Positions 24,438 through 34,263 of a DNA stretch of 64,000 nt are shown here, in pieces. Position numbers and translations under genes: made by a program. This DNA comes from Planctomycetota bacterium. Lineage in GTDB: Bacteria; Planctomycetota; SZUA-567; H5-PLA8. The stretch lies in contig JACQFI010000056.1 in NCBI GenBank assembly GCA_016200135.1, positions 30,695 through 94,694 on the forward strand. Direction: 5' to 3'. Below the pieces are notes generated by a model, which was not told where the DNA came from, ran no database searches, and saw only the letters and a program-made list of their open reading frames with translations. Positions within the stretch are counted from its first letter, which is position 1. Each line of letters opens with the position of its first letter.

Positions 24438-25484
24438 TTACATCGCCCTTCCAACCGCTTCCGCCACCGGCTTCAGCTCCTTCATCAGCTTTGCGAACTC
24501 TTTCACGCTTAGCGTCTGCTGGCCGTCGGTCTTGGCTTTCTCGGGATTGGGGTGGACTTCGATCAGGATGCCATCGGCGCCGCAGGCGATCGAGGCCTTG
24601 GTCATCGCGGGAACCAGACTGCGCACGCCGGTGCCGTGGCTGGGATCGGCGAGGACTGGGAGGTGCGTCTTCTCCTTCAGCGCAGGGATCACCGCGAGCG
24701 CGAACGTGTTGCGAACGTAGGTCTCGAACGTGCGGATGCCGCGTTCGCAGAGCAGCACGCGCCGGTTGCCGCCGGTGAGGATGTACTCGGCGGCGAGGAG
24801 GTACTCTTCGAGCGTCGCGGACATGCCGCGCTTCAAGAGCACCGGCGTCTGCACTTCGCCGCAGGCGCGCAGGAGCATGAAGTTCTGCATGTTGCGCGTG
24901 CCGATCTGCAGGCAGTCGGCGTACTTCGCCACCAACGGAACATCCCCCGGCGTGAGCACCTCCGTGATGATCGGCAGCCCGGTCTTCTCGCGCGCTTCGG
25001 CCAGGTACTCGAGGCCCTCCTCCGCGAGGCCCTGAAACTGGTAGGGGCTCGTGCGCGGCTTGAACGCCCCCGCGCGCAGCGCCGTCGCGCCGGCCTCCTT
25101 CACCGCCTGTGCGACCTCCATCAATTCCTTGCGCCCTTCGACGGAGCATGGCCCCGCGATCACCGGGATCGTCTTGCCGCCGATGGCAATCTTGTGCTTG
25201 GAGGGCTTCACTTCCGGGCCGGGACCGCCGATCTCGAAGACGCTCGTCTCCGGCCGGAGTTCCTTGCTCGCCAGTTTATACGGCGCGAGGATCGGCAGCA
25301 CCTGCTCGACGCCGGGGATCGTCTCGAGGTGCTCTTTGGTCGTGACGCGGTCGTCGCCGATGGCCGCGATGACGGTGCGTTCGACGCCGTAGAGCGTGTG
25401 CGGTTCGAAGCCAAGCTCCTTCAGGTGTTGCTCGGCGTGGTGGATCTCCTTCTTGGTGCTGCCGGGACGGAAGACGAGGATCAT
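24438..25484 (-). CDS. aroF: 3-deoxy-7-phosphoheptulonate (DAHP) synthase, type I-beta
   Basis: 348 residues. An N-terminal ferredoxin-like regulatory domain (about 1-70) precedes the barrel, as in Thermotoga/Bacillus-type enzymes. The barrel shows [61 protein letters not shown] and the metal ligand region [18 protein letters not shown]. It joins phosphoenolpyruvate and erythrose 4-phosphate, the first step to aromatic amino acids, in the cytoplasm. The regulatory domain suggests feedback by Phe/Tyr or prephenate. No other shikimate gene is in the window. Confidence 0.95.
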   Translation of the reverse strand: MILVFRPGSTKKEIHHAEQHLKELGFEPHTLYGVERTVIAAIGDDRVTTKEHLETIPGVEQVLPILAPYKLASKELRPETSVFEIGGPGPEVKPSKHKIAIGGKTIPVIAGPCSVEGRKELMEVAQAVKEAGATALRAGAFKPRTSPYQFQGLAEEGLEYLAEAREKTGLPIITEVLTPGDVPLVAKYADCLQIGTRNMQNFMLLRACGEVQTPVLLKRGMSATLEEYLLAAEYILTGGNRRVLLCERGIRTFETYVRNTFALAVIPALKEKTHLPVLADPSHGTGVRSLVPAMTKASIACGADGILIEVHPNPEKAKTDGQQTLSVKEFAKLMKELKPVAEAVGRAM

Positions 25485-25685
25485 GGGGAGGCTCCGTTAT
25501 CTTGGGGTCGTGTGCAAGAGCGCAGTTAAAGCAAGCTCGCACCTTCTAGTCAAACGCATGCCCGCGTCCAAGCGCAGATCGAAACTCCGAACTTGACGGC
25601 TCATCCCTCGTGTGGCAGCCTGCCCGCGTCTAAACGAAAGCCTTTGCAAGCTGAATCCATCCAACATGGAAAGGGGAGCATTACC

Positions 25686-26852
25686 ATGGCCAGCGGCGAA
25701 ATTCGCGTAGCGCTCATCGGCACCAAATTCATGGGCAAGGCCCACTCCAACGCCTGGGCCCAGGTCGCGCACTTCTTCAACCGGCCCGTCAAGCCGGTCA
25801 TGCAGGTGGTCTGCGGGCGCGATCCCGCCGGCACCCAGGCGATGGCCGACACGTGGGGCTGGCAGGAGACCAGCACGGACTGGCGCGAGACCATCCAGCG
25901 CGACGACATCGACCTCGTCGACGTCTGCACGCCCAACAACAACCACGCCGAGATCTCCATCGCGGCGCTCAAGGCCGGCAAGCACGTCGCCTGCGAGAAG
26001 CCCCTGGCCATGAACACGCAGGAATGCGACGCCATGACCAAGGCCGCCAAGGCCTCGAAGAAGCTCAACTTTACCTGGTACAATTACCGCCGCGTCCCGG
26101 CTCTGGCGCTCGCGCGGCAACTTGTCAAAGAAGGCCGCATTGGCCGCGTCTACCACGTCCGCTGCATCTACCTCCAGAGCTGGATCATGGACCCCAAGTT
26201 CCCGCTCGTCTGGCGCTTGCAGGGCGCGGTGGCCGGCAGCGGCCCGCACGGCGACCTGAACGCGCACATCATCGACGCGGCGCGCTTCATCACCGGGGAG
26301 GAAGTGAGCGAGGTCAGCGCGGCCTTCGAGACCTTCATCAAGGAACGGCCCCTCGGCGCGATGACCGGCGGCTTAAGCGCCAAGGGCGGCAGCAAGAAGG
26401 GCAAGGTCACCGTCGAAGACGCAGCGCTGCTGATCGGTCGCCTGAGCGGCGGCGGGCTGTGCAGCTTCGAGGCCACCCGCTTCGCGCAGGGGCGCAAGAA
26501 CGGCAATGGCATCGAGATCAACGGCGAGAAGGGCGCGCTCCGCTTCGAGTTCGAGGACATGAACCGCCTGAAGTATTACGACGCCTCGCGGCCTTCGTAC
26601 TTGCAGGGCTGGACGGACATCCTCGCCACCGAAGCCAACCACCCGTACTTCGGCGCGTACTGGCCGGCCGGACACATCATCGGCTACGAGCACACCTTCA
26701 TCAACGGCGCGGCGGATATCCTGGAAGCGCTCGGCAAGGACGACTGGAGCAATCTCAAGCCCGACTTCGCCGACAGCACCAAAACCCAGCGCGTCCTCGA
26801 CGCGGCCGTGAAGTCCGCAAAAAGCCGTTCGTGGGTCAAGACGGGCTGCTGA
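25686..26852 (+). CDS. Gfo/Idh/MocA-family oxidoreductase
   Basis: 388 residues from ATG 25686, which has AAGGGGAG about 8 bases upstream. The Rossmann start reads VALIGTKFMGKAHSNAW, followed by VDVCTPNNNHAEI and the catalytic-lysine motif EKPLAMN. The C-terminal alpha/beta domain includes GSGPHGDLNAHIIDAARFITGEE, which carries the substrate-side Asp and His. The enzyme oxidises or reduces a sugar or cyclitol with NAD(P). The family is large and expanded in planctomycetes; the substrate is not readable. It is a single-gene unit ending 2 bases before a seven-copy heptamer repeat. Confidence 0.92.
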   Translation: MASGEIRVALIGTKFMGKAHSNAWAQVAHFFNRPVKPVMQVVCGRDPAGTQAMADTWGWQETSTDWRETIQRDDIDLVDVCTPNNNHAEISIAALKAGKHVACEKPLAMNTQECDAMTKAAKASKKLNFTWYNYRRVPALALARQLVKEGRIGRVYHVRCIYLQSWIMDPKFPLVWRLQGAVAGSGPHGDLNAHIIDAARFITGEEVSEVSAAFETFIKERPLGAMTGGLSAKGGSKKGKVTVEDAALLIGRLSGGGLCSFEATRFAQGRKNGNGIEINGEKGALRFEFEDMNRLKYYDASRPSYLQGWTDILATEANHPYFGAYWPAGHIIGYEHTFINGAADILEALGKDDWSNLKPDFADSTKTQRVLDAAVKSAKSRSWVKTGC

Positions 26853-26854
26853 AC

Positions 26855-26903
26855 GGCAGAAGGCAGAAGGCAGAAGGCAGAAGGCAGAAGGCAGAAGGCA
26901 GAA
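26855..26903. repeat. Perfect heptamer array (GGCAGAA)7
   Basis: Exactly seven perfect tandem copies of GGCAGAA, 49 bases, starting 2 bases after the oxidoreductase stop at 26852. It fills most of the short gap to the convergent gene ending at 26940. Confidence 0.97.
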
Positions 26904-26939
26904 TTTACAACTGGCGGGCCGGAAACGGTCCGCTTTTTA

Positions 26940-28157
26940 TTACTGGCCGCCGGTGACTACGTCGAACTTGGAGAGTTCGAAGAACGTCCCTTCTTTGCCG
27001 CCCTTGCGGAAGCCGTGGACTTCGATGTGCTGGATCGCGAGGTTGTGGAGCTTCACTCCGTCGGCAACGGCGGCGCTGCAATCGACGGTCACGTCGCCCC
27101 ACTGCCCTTCTGTCGGCGCCTTGAAGCCGATATTGTAGCGAATTCCGTTCACGACCATGATCGAGAGCCGCATTTCCCGCAACCCCACTTGAAAGACTCT
27201 CAGGTTCACCCGCATGCGATTGGTGAACGGCGTCCCCGGCCGGAAGTAGCAGGCCAGGCGGTCGCCGCCGTCCGTGACCTTAACCGCGGGCTCGTTCTTG
27301 TCCTCCGCCATGGCGACCTTGGAGTCGTAGTCGGAGCGGATATCGTCGGGATTGTTCTTGGCGAATTTGGCAACAATGGTCTTCTCGGGCTCGTCGGGGC
27401 CCGCCAGATTGGAGAGGCGGCGGACTTCGTCGCGCGGGGCCTTGTTGCCCAGGTCCTTGATCTTCTCCCGCAGCACGGCAGGGTCGGTGATCTGCGCGAG
27501 GTCCGTCGCGGCGGGCGGCGCAGGCTTGGGTGGTTCCTCGAGCTTGGCCGGTTCGGCGGGTTTCAACGCATCGGGATTCGCCTGCACCGGAGGCTTGGGC
27601 TGCGCGGGCGTAAGCAGAGGCCCGGCCGGTACTGGAAGCGGCACGGGGTTCTTCACATCCAGCGCCGGCTTGGCGGCCGACTTTTCGGCCGCCGCTCCGG
27701 GCGCGTTCTTGGTCTGCGCCTCCTGCGTTTCCTTGGACGAACCGCCGAACAACAGCACGACCAAGACGATCAGCAGCAGGCCTGCCGCGGAGAAGACCGC
27801 GATGAGTTTGGTGTTTTCCTTCTTGGGCTTGGCGGGCGCTTCCGGCTTCTGCGCTTTGGGCAAGCCGATTGAGGTGGCAGGTCTCTGACGCGCGGTCTGG
27901 GGCGGCGCATCCATCGGCCGCGCGACGATCGCCGCCGCTTCGCCCGTGACGGGCTTGGGCGGCTTCAGCACTTCCGACCGCTGCGCCACGAGGACAGCCG
28001 TCGAGCCCATGCCCGCGGCGACGCTCATGGCCGCGCCCTTCTGCGCGCAGGCCTCGCAGGCGATCGACTCCGGCGGCTGCTTCTCGTCGATCCCGCGACG
28101 GAGAATCTCCGCATTCTGGATGCGCTTGCCGCACTTGTCGCAATAGAGGATGACCAT
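26940..28157 (-). CDS. Zinc-ribbon, single-TM protein with C-terminal beta domain
   Basis: 405 residues from ATG 28157; ATG 28190 is the alternative. The N-terminus has a zinc ribbon (CDKCGK, then CEAC about 30 residues on). A single TM helix at about 118-138 follows a basic Lys/Pro segment, then a long Pro/Ala-rich linker (about 140-235), and a C-terminal region (about 255-405) of mixed helix and beta strands (RMRVNLRVFQVGLREMRLSIMVVN). The topology suggests the zinc ribbon in the cytoplasm and the C-terminus outside. This build, a Cys-rich head, TM and Pro-rich stalk, is common in planctomycetes. Function unknown; the outer domain may bind sugar or protein. Confidence 0.75.
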   Translation of the reverse strand: MVILYCDKCGKRIQNAEILRRGIDEKQPPESIACEACAQKGAAMSVAAGMGSTAVLVAQRSEVLKPPKPVTGEAAAIVARPMDAPPQTARQRPATSIGLPKAQKPEAPAKPKKENTKLIAVFSAAGLLLIVLVVLLFGGSSKETQEAQTKNAPGAAAEKSAAKPALDVKNPVPLPVPAGPLLTPAQPKPPVQANPDALKPAEPAKLEEPPKPAPPAATDLAQITDPAVLREKIKDLGNKAPRDEVRRLSNLAGPDEPEKTIVAKFAKNNPDDIRSDYDSKVAMAEDKNEPAVKVTDGGDRLACYFRPGTPFTNRMRVNLRVFQVGLREMRLSIMVVNGIRYNIGFKAPTEGQWGDVTVDCSAAVADGVKLHNLAIQHIEVHGFRKGGKEGTFFELSKFDVVTGGQ

Positions 28158-28326
28158 CAAACGAGCCTCAAAGAGCTGCTGCGCTGCCATAAATGCACAG
28201 CGCAGCGTATAGACCTTATAGTCTTAGATGGCATTTGGAAAGAAATTGCGGCAGGAAAAAGGGTTGTATAACCAGTTCAGTTTGAATAGGTTGGGTATCG
28301 AAATCCAGCCTACAAAGTGCACTTTC

Positions 28327-30645
28327 TCACGGCATGGTCTTCACAAAGATTTGACGCATACCGTCTCCGAGCGGAACGAGTTCCGACCACGCGACGACGG
28401 GCTTACCGTTCAAGAGGGCCATCATGGGCGTCTGCGCCGAGCCCTTGCCCGGCGCAATGTTGAGCGGCCCGCCGGCCAGACTCCATTTGGAGCCATCCCA
28501 CTTCTTAGCGAACAACAGCGGCGGCAGATGCGGCTGAAACTCCGGCCACGCCACGAAGAGGTTCTTGCCGTCCGAGACCAGCGCGGGCTTGAGCGCGCCG
28601 CTCTCTTTGCCGAGCACATTCAAGGGCGCATCGCCGAGCGCCTTCCACTGCCCGCCGCTCCAGGCGTAGACCAGCAGCGCGGCCTGTCCGCCGTCCGTGC
28701 CATCGCAGACCGCCACGACCGGTTCGCCGTTGTGAATCGCAATGGCGTAACCGAGCGCGCGGGACTGCGGCTTCGAGATGGGAAGTTCGGTTCCCAGCAG
28801 CGCCCATTTGCCGCCTTCGAAGCGCTTCACGTGGATGCGCTCGGGCGTGGTGTTCTCGCCTTCGTAGCCGGCCTTCTGCTCCGACCACGCGGCCACGAGA
28901 CGGCCCTGCGGATCGCGCACTAGCGCGACGAACTGGCCGCGCGTGGCGCCGGGATCGTCCACGTTGAGCGCCTTGCCGTCGCCCACGGGCTGCCAGGCGT
29001 CGCCGGAGTTCTCGTCCACGAACGCGCCGATGCCTTTGCCGTTCTTGGGATGGTGCTGCCAGGCGATGGCCAGCGGCTGCGCGCCGCCCGCGAGCGCCGG
29101 CATGCCCGGCAATCCGTCCAGCGCGATCTCGCCCGCCGCTTTCCAGTCACCGTCGAAGCGTTTGAGCGTGAGTTGCGCGGGCTTCCACTGCTTGATCTGC
29201 AAGTATGCGACGACGGGCTTCCCGGCCGCATCGAACGCCGCCGAGGGCGCCTGGGCATGCGCGCTTACATCGCTAACCGCCCGCGAGCCCAAGCGACTCC
29301 ACGAGCCGCCGCCATACTTGAACGCGTAGACATAGCAGCCTTCGTCGCCGTACTTGCCCGGCGGATCGTATTCTCCAAACGCGAGCAGGAGTTCCGCGCC
29401 GTTCGAGGCCAGCGACGGCCGGAAACCCCAGCCTTGCACGGCGCTCACGGGACCGCTGCCCACCGCGGCCCATTCTTTCTCTGCTTTGGGCAGCGCCTTG
29501 AAATCATACGCGGGCATTGGAGCGGCTGGGACCGCAGCGGCGGGCGCTTTAGCCGCCGCCTTGCCTGCGTATTGCAGCGCGTACATCTGGCACGGGTAAC
29601 CGTAGCCGAGATTCTTGGTGGTCCTGCCGCTGACGAGGAGGAAGACGTCGTTCTGCGGGTCATAGGCCATGTGGTTGGAGTACGAGGTCGGCGGCGACGT
29701 GGCGCTCTCCAGCTTGGTCCACTCCAGCGTGCCGAGGTCGAGCGTCCAGGTATCGTTGCGAAATTCGGCGTTGCCGTTCTTGTCCATGGCGCCCGAAGCG
29801 CCTCCGCAGAGCATCAGGATGTCGTGCGCCGGACTGAGCGCCAACTGCGGCCAGCCGCGCGTGGGCGGCGGGTTCTTGGTCTCCAGCTTCGACCAGGTCT
29901 TCGCCGCGAGGTCGAAGGCCCACAGGTCGTTCAAGGTCTCGAATGCCTTTCCGCCGTAATGCCCGCGGCTGCCGCCGAATGCGAGAATTCGTTTGTGCTT
30001 GGGGTCGTAGACCGGTTCGCACGTCGATGCGGGGCCCTGGCCGGTCGCCAGTTTCGCCCACTTGTTCGCAAGGGCATCGAATGACCACGTCCCGGCTCCG
30101 CACGAGTACTGGAAGCCGGCCTTCCAATCCGGTACGTAGGTTGACGTGCCGTCGAAGGCGATGCCCGGCACCGGTCCGGGCGGATTAGCGTCCCAGCCGA
30201 CGGCCGCGGCCGGATCGAAGATCCACGTCCGCGCCCGGTCGTTGCGCGACATGCTCACCAGGCCGCCGTAGACCATGACCTTCCGGTTCTCGTCGTAAAA
30301 CATCTTGCCGCTGCTGTGCCCGCCGTCGGAGGCCAGTTCGTCGCGCACGTAGAACATATTGATGTGGAGCAAGTGCCAGCGGTTCTCCTTGTAGCGGTAG
30401 ACCCAGATCGCGTTCTGGTTCTCGCTCGTGAAACTCCGGTACGCGCCGTAAAAGAGCACGCCTTCAAGCTCGGGCGCGTAGCGCAGCTCGTCCCAACCCA
30501 ACAATTGCACGCCCGCAGGCGGCTCGTTCACCGGCGTCCACTGGTTCGGAGCCGGCTCCGCGGCGTTCGCACAAGCCACCGCGAGGCTCAGTACGCAGGC
30601 CAGTAGCTGCATCGTGAGCGCGCGCCTGAGTTCGAGATTTCGCAT
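28327..30645 (-). CDS. Secreted kelch-type beta-propeller protein
   Basis: 772 residues. RBS AAGGAGAAGGG precedes the ATG. A Sec signal ends near ANAAEP. The N-terminal half (about 40-370) has kelch blades, visible as DLWAFDLAAKTWSKLETKNPPPTRGW, ILAFGGSRG and DTWTLDLGTLEWTKLESATSPP. The C-terminal half (about 395-770) is a second propeller-like domain with repeated GGxWxxLGxxL-type blades (GGSWSRLGS, GDWKAAGEI, GGKWALLGTELP, GGQWKALGDAPL). It probably binds a sugar or protein outside the cell. It starts 15 bases after an XRE-cupin regulator, so expression is likely controlled by that regulator. No catalytic residues recognised. Confidence 0.85.
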   Translation of the reverse strand: MRNLELRRALTMQLLACVLSLAVACANAAEPAPNQWTPVNEPPAGVQLLGWDELRYAPELEGVLFYGAYRSFTSENQNAIWVYRYKENRWHLLHINMFYVRDELASDGGHSSGKMFYDENRKVMVYGGLVSMSRNDRARTWIFDPAAAVGWDANPPGPVPGIAFDGTSTYVPDWKAGFQYSCGAGTWSFDALANKWAKLATGQGPASTCEPVYDPKHKRILAFGGSRGHYGGKAFETLNDLWAFDLAAKTWSKLETKNPPPTRGWPQLALSPAHDILMLCGGASGAMDKNGNAEFRNDTWTLDLGTLEWTKLESATSPPTSYSNHMAYDPQNDVFLLVSGRTTKNLGYGYPCQMYALQYAGKAAAKAPAAAVPAAPMPAYDFKALPKAEKEWAAVGSGPVSAVQGWGFRPSLASNGAELLLAFGEYDPPGKYGDEGCYVYAFKYGGGSWSRLGSRAVSDVSAHAQAPSAAFDAAGKPVVAYLQIKQWKPAQLTLKRFDGDWKAAGEIALDGLPGMPALAGGAQPLAIAWQHHPKNGKGIGAFVDENSGDAWQPVGDGKALNVDDPGATRGQFVALVRDPQGRLVAAWSEQKAGYEGENTTPERIHVKRFEGGKWALLGTELPISKPQSRALGYAIAIHNGEPVVAVCDGTDGGQAALLVYAWSGGQWKALGDAPLNVLGKESGALKPALVSDGKNLFVAWPEFQPHLPPLLFAKKWDGSKWSLAGGPLNIAPGKGSAQTPMMALLNGKPVVAWSELVPLGDGMRQIFVKTMP

Positions 30646-30660
30646 ATCCCTTCTCCTTTT

Positions 30661-31245
30661 CTAGAATGTAGGCGGCGTACAGACGGAGATCACCCGTGCC
30701 GGAACGTTTCCGATATTGCGCCAGCGATGCGGCAGCGTCGAAGCGTAGTAGTACCCGTCGCCCGGCCCGAGGATCTCGCGCCGGCCGTTGACCGTCACCT
30801 CCACCGTGCCCGCGACGCAGAACCCCGCCTCTTCGCCCGGATGCGCGTACGGTTCCGCCCCGGTGTCCGCGCCCGGCGCGTAGGTCTCGAAAAGCACCTG
30901 CAGCGCGCGGCCAGGCGCCGGCCCGGGCAGGCCGAGGAACTTCAAACCTTGGCCTGTGGACAGGTCCACAAGCTGGCCCGAGCGGTAGACGAAGCTCTCG
31001 CCGTCGCCCGGCCGTTCCTGCGCCGAGAAGAACTCGCCCAACGTCGTCCCCAGCGCGCTGAGGACCTTCTTGAGCGTGCTGACCGACGGCGAGTTCTTGC
31101 CGTTCTCAATCTGCGAGAGCGCCGCCGGCGTGACGCCCGCCAACGTTGCCAAAGCCCGCAAGCTCAACCCGCGGCTCTCGCGCAGTTGGCGCAGTTGCGT
31201 GGAGACGTCGGCTCCGTGTTCTGCTTCAGGCGGGGCGATATTCAT
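30661..31245 (-). CDS. XRE-family regulator with C-terminal cupin (PuuR-like)
   Basis: 194 residues from ATG 31245, with AGGGAGA about 9 bases before; an ATG at 31278 would fall inside the operator. An HTH of the XRE type is at about 16-70 (LRQLRESRGLSLRALATLAGVTPAALSQIENG, shown here only as its parts: RALATLAGV and SQIENGKNSPS). The cupin domain (about 105-190) has AHPGEEAGFCVAGTVEV and GDGYYYASTLPHRWRN. PuuR/SutR-type regulators of this build repress adjacent genes and sense small metabolites through the cupin. It precedes the kelch gene by 15 bases. A perfect palindrome at 31258-31279 makes autoregulation likely. Confidence 0.88.
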   Translation of the reverse strand: MNIAPPEAEHGADVSTQLRQLRESRGLSLRALATLAGVTPAALSQIENGKNSPSVSTLKKVLSALGTTLGEFFSAQERPGDGESFVYRSGQLVDLSTGQGLKFLGLPGPAPGRALQVLFETYAPGADTGAEPYAHPGEEAGFCVAGTVEVTVNGRREILGPGDGYYYASTLPHRWRNIGNVPARVISVCTPPTF

Positions 31246-31257
31246 GCACGGTCTCCC

Positions 31258-31279
31258 TATGTTCGTTATTACGAACATA
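31258..31279 (-). promoter_or_regulatory. Palindromic operator upstream of the XRE-cupin gene
   Basis: TATGTTCGT (31258-31266) and ACGAACATA (31271-31279) are perfect 9-bp arms with a 4-base spacer, 13 bases before the start codon. HTH-type XRE-cupin repressors bind such dyads as dimers. The 31280-31366 region behind it is strongly A+T-rich and should hold the promoter. Confidence 0.75.
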
Positions 31280-31366
31280 TGTAAACCGTTACATTATGGA
31301 TCGTATAAAAATCTTAAATTTTACTTAACTATTTATATATAGGCATGTTGCATGTTCAATTCCAAC

Positions 31367-32083
31367 CTAGCTTTTGTTCAGAGCGACGGCCGTGCCCGTC
31401 ACGATCCTCGAAGCGTCACCCGCGAGGAACTCGATGACCTCGGCGATCTCTTCGGGCTTGAGCCACGCGGAGGTATCGGCCTTGGGCATCGCCTTGCGGT
31501 TGGCGGGCGTATCGATGACCGTCGGCACGAGCGCGTTCACCGTGATCTTGGCGGGCCGCAGTTCTTCCGCGAGCGAGTACGTCAGGTTCAGCACCGCGGC
31601 CTTCGAGGCTGCGTAGGCGCTCATCATGGCCGCGCCGCGATTCAGCGCCGGGCCGGCCGCGACATTGACGATGCGCCCGCCCCCGCCCTTCTTCATCAAC
31701 GGCGCCGCGGCGCGGCAGCAGAGGAACGCGCTGGTCGCGTTCATGTCGAGCATGCGCTTCCAGGTCGCCGCGTCGGTCTCTTCCAAGGCCGCGTACGCGA
31801 AGCCGCCGCAGATGTTCGCGAGGATGTCGAGGCGCTTGGAGCGTTCGGCGATCTGGCGGAAGAGCGCGCGAACCGAAGACTCGTCGGTGACGTCGGACGA
31901 ATGGAGCGTGACCTTGGAGGCAAGCTTTCCGAGGTAACTCTTCAGTTCCGCGACCTCGCGCTCGACGATCCACGGCACATGCACGCGCGCGCCGCCGGCC
32001 ACGAGACGCTTGACCACCGCGCGCCCGAGCGCCCCGGTGCCTCCCGTGACTAACGCAATGCGGTTCTTGAGCGGGCTGGGCAT
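31367..32083 (-). CDS. Short-chain dehydrogenase/reductase
   Basis: 238 residues from ATG 32083 with an SD-like GGAGGGAAG 6-10 bases upstream; the frame is open to 32155 but that part has no RBS. SDR motifs: TGGTGALGRAV at about 14-24, NICGG in place of NNAG, catalytic Ser replaced by Ala-rich NVAAGPAL, and YAASK. The Ser position of the Ser-Tyr-Lys triad reads Ala, which would weaken or change catalysis; some SDRs tolerate this. The protein ends in the usual ASRIVTG(T/Q)A(V/L) motif. It sits alone between two operons. Reaction unknown. Confidence 0.85.
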   Translation of the reverse strand: MPSPLKNRIALVTGGTGALGRAVVKRLVAGGARVHVPWIVEREVAELKSYLGKLASKVTLHSSDVTDESSVRALFRQIAERSKRLDILANICGGFAYAALEETDAATWKRMLDMNATSAFLCCRAAAPLMKKGGGGRIVNVAAGPALNRGAAMMSAYAASKAAVLNLTYSLAEELRPAKITVNALVPTVIDTPANRKAMPKADTSAWLKPEEIAEVIEFLAGDASRIVTGTAVALNKS

Positions 32084-32203
32084 GGGCGCTTCCCTCCTGA
32101 ACGCGGCGCGTACGTTCAACGGAGGGAATCTAGTGCCGGGATTCGCGCAGCGCAACCGCGAGGCGCGCTACGGTGGTGCCTGGAAACTTCTCAGTGAAGC
32201 GGT

Positions 32204-34240
32204 TCAACCGCCCGACGGCGCGTGCACCGGATCGGCGAGGGCCTTGAGGACCTTCTCCTTTTCCTTGAGCACGTCGCTCCCAAGGATCGCGGTGCGCGTC
32301 TTGCCGTCGGCTTGCAGGATCACCAGCGCCGGGACGCTGCCGACGCCCAGGTCCTGCGCGAGCTGCGCGCGGTCCTCGATCTTCACACTCACGTACTGGT
32401 ACTTCTCGCCGAGCGCCTTCTTCACGTCCGCGTCGGAGAACGTGCCGCGCTCGACGGCCTTACAGACGCCGCAGGTGGGCGAATAGAACTTTACCGCCAA
32501 GGGCCTGCCGGACTTCTTCGCGGCGGCGAGCGCGGCCTCAAGGTCCTCGCCCGCGGGCGCGGCGGTCGCGGACTGCACCGATCCGCCGCCGTCCAGCGCG
32601 AGGAGCAGTTCCGGGCGGAACGGATAGTCCTGGAACTCGTTGCTGTAGAACGTCACGCAGCCGGAGCCCGCGAATTTGAGCAGCACGCCGTGGTTGGCCT
32701 GCTGGCCCGAGACCCACTGCTTGACCAGGTCGGAGAGGTCGATCGCGACGAAGCGGTAGCGCTCGTCCTTGCCGGGGAAGTTGGCGATGTCCGCGCTGCC
32801 CGCGGGTTCCGCCGCGCGGTCCGCGCCCGCGCCGTCACAACCGGGCGCGCCCCAACTCACGCCCTTCTTCGCCGCGGTCCAACAGCTCTCGCTCTCGATC
32901 CATTCTTTCAGCACGGCGAAAGCCTGGACCTTCGCGTCGGCCTTGGTTCCGGTGAAGGGCTGGTTGCTGAGCGTGATGCGGAGCTGCGCGCCCGCGATCT
33001 TCGCGTCCTTGGGCAGCGCGGAGAGGTCGAACTTCAGCAGCGTGCGGCTGTCGTTGTGATGGTGGATCTGCGTGCCCAGCCCGTTGAAGGGCTCGCCGCC
33101 CTGGTTAACATTGCTCATGTTCCAATCGCGCGTGTTGCCGTAGAGCGTGTCGTCCGCGGCCTGCGCGCCGACGACGGCCTCTTCCGGATAACCCTTGCCA
33201 TCCTGCCCCGGCGCGGAGGCGCGGCGCAGGCTGACGATCTTCGCGGACGGCGCCTTGGCCTTAAGAGCCTGGTAGGCGGGATCGACGAGCGGCTTGCCGA
33301 AGTCGGGGTTCTCGATCTCGACGGGGAAGAGGTACTCCGCCGCGCCGCCCATATACTCGGCGCGATTCACGCGCACGGCCACGGTGTGCTTGCCCGGCGG
33401 CACGCGCGAAGGCACGAGCAACTCCTGCCCGAACGAGCCCGCGCAGCCGCAGCCGCCTGCGAACGGAATATCTTCCAGCGCCGCGCCCTTGGCATCCTGC
33501 ACGCGCAGCATGATCTTTGGGTCGCCCGCCCCCGGGACCTGACTATGGTAGAACTTCAACTGGTTCTGGAGGTCGCTGCCGCAGATGAACGTATCGAGGT
33601 GCACGCCGGCCATGGCTCCCGAGGCCCACTTGCCCAAGGCTTCCCCCGGCTTCTTGCCGTTGGCGAAGACCATGGGCTCGCCGCCGCCGAGCCGGTAGAC
33701 CGGCGCGGTCTTCAGGTCTTCGGTCCAGCGGATCTTTAAGTTGCCGGGCAGCAGCCCGACGCCGTAGCCGCCGTTCGGCCCGCCCATGCTGAAGCCCGAC
33801 TGCCAGCCGAAGTTGTCCTTCTCGCGCACGTACTTGATTGAGAACGTCCGCGCGCCGTCGGCCTCCTTGACCGCGCCGGTCTCGAAGGTCGCGCCCTCGT
33901 TCAGCGCGGCGGAAAAGCGCTCGCCCGCCTCGGTGAGGTCGGCGTTCAAGTTCTTGTCGAAGTAGAAGGTGTCGTAGCCCTTGCCCGTGCCTTGCGACTC
34001 GTCCCAGGCCATGAGCATGACCGACTTCCTGCCGTCGCCGAGCGCCCAGAGCGTGAAGCGCGGCTTCTCCGACTTGAACGCCGGCAGCGTGTAACCGTCG
34101 CGCTTGACCCAGGAGAAGTCCTCGGGGCCCGCGTACGAGGCGATCTGCTTCATGCCGCCCTTAGAATCCGCGGCGTGGGCAGCCTTTCCACCGATAAGCG
34201 CAGCCGTCGCGATTGTTGCCAGGATGCACGCGTAACGCAT
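32204..34240 (-). CDS. Secreted DNRLRE-thioredoxin fusion protein (paralogue 1)
   Basis: 678 residues; GGGGGA 7 bases before the ATG. The Sec signal ends near AHAADS. Domains in order: an N-terminal region (about 30-130) with an Asp/Asn-rich loop, DKNLNADLTE, that resembles a calcium loop; a middle beta domain (about 140-330) with GGCGCAGSFGQ; a DNRLRE/CBM96-like beta domain (about 375-555) with RTLLKFDLSALPKDAKIAGA; and a C-terminal thioredoxin fold (about 565-670) with active site PTCGVC and cis-Pro region VGSVPALVI. DNRLRE domains bind polysaccharide at the surface; CxxC thioredoxins reduce or isomerise disulfides. It starts 23 bases after its paralogue in one operon. The combined build is unfamiliar to me. 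Confidence 0.8.
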   Translation of the reverse strand: MRYACILATIATAALIGGKAAHAADSKGGMKQIASYAGPEDFSWVKRDGYTLPAFKSEKPRFTLWALGDGRKSVMLMAWDESQGTGKGYDTFYFDKNLNADLTEAGERFSAALNEGATFETGAVKEADGARTFSIKYVREKDNFGWQSGFSMGGPNGGYGVGLLPGNLKIRWTEDLKTAPVYRLGGGEPMVFANGKKPGEALGKWASGAMAGVHLDTFICGSDLQNQLKFYHSQVPGAGDPKIMLRVQDAKGAALEDIPFAGGCGCAGSFGQELLVPSRVPPGKHTVAVRVNRAEYMGGAAEYLFPVEIENPDFGKPLVDPAYQALKAKAPSAKIVSLRRASAPGQDGKGYPEEAVVGAQAADDTLYGNTRDWNMSNVNQGGEPFNGLGTQIHHHNDSRTLLKFDLSALPKDAKIAGAQLRITLSNQPFTGTKADAKVQAFAVLKEWIESESCWTAAKKGVSWGAPGCDGAGADRAAEPAGSADIANFPGKDERYRFVAIDLSDLVKQWVSGQQANHGVLLKFAGSGCVTFYSNEFQDYPFRPELLLALDGGGSVQSATAAPAGEDLEAALAAAKKSGRPLAVKFYSPTCGVCKAVERGTFSDADVKKALGEKYQYVSVKIEDRAQLAQDLGVGSVPALVILQADGKTRTAILGSDVLKEKEKVLKALADPVHAPSGG

Positions 34241-34263
34241 GGGTCATTCCCCCTGTCTTTTCT

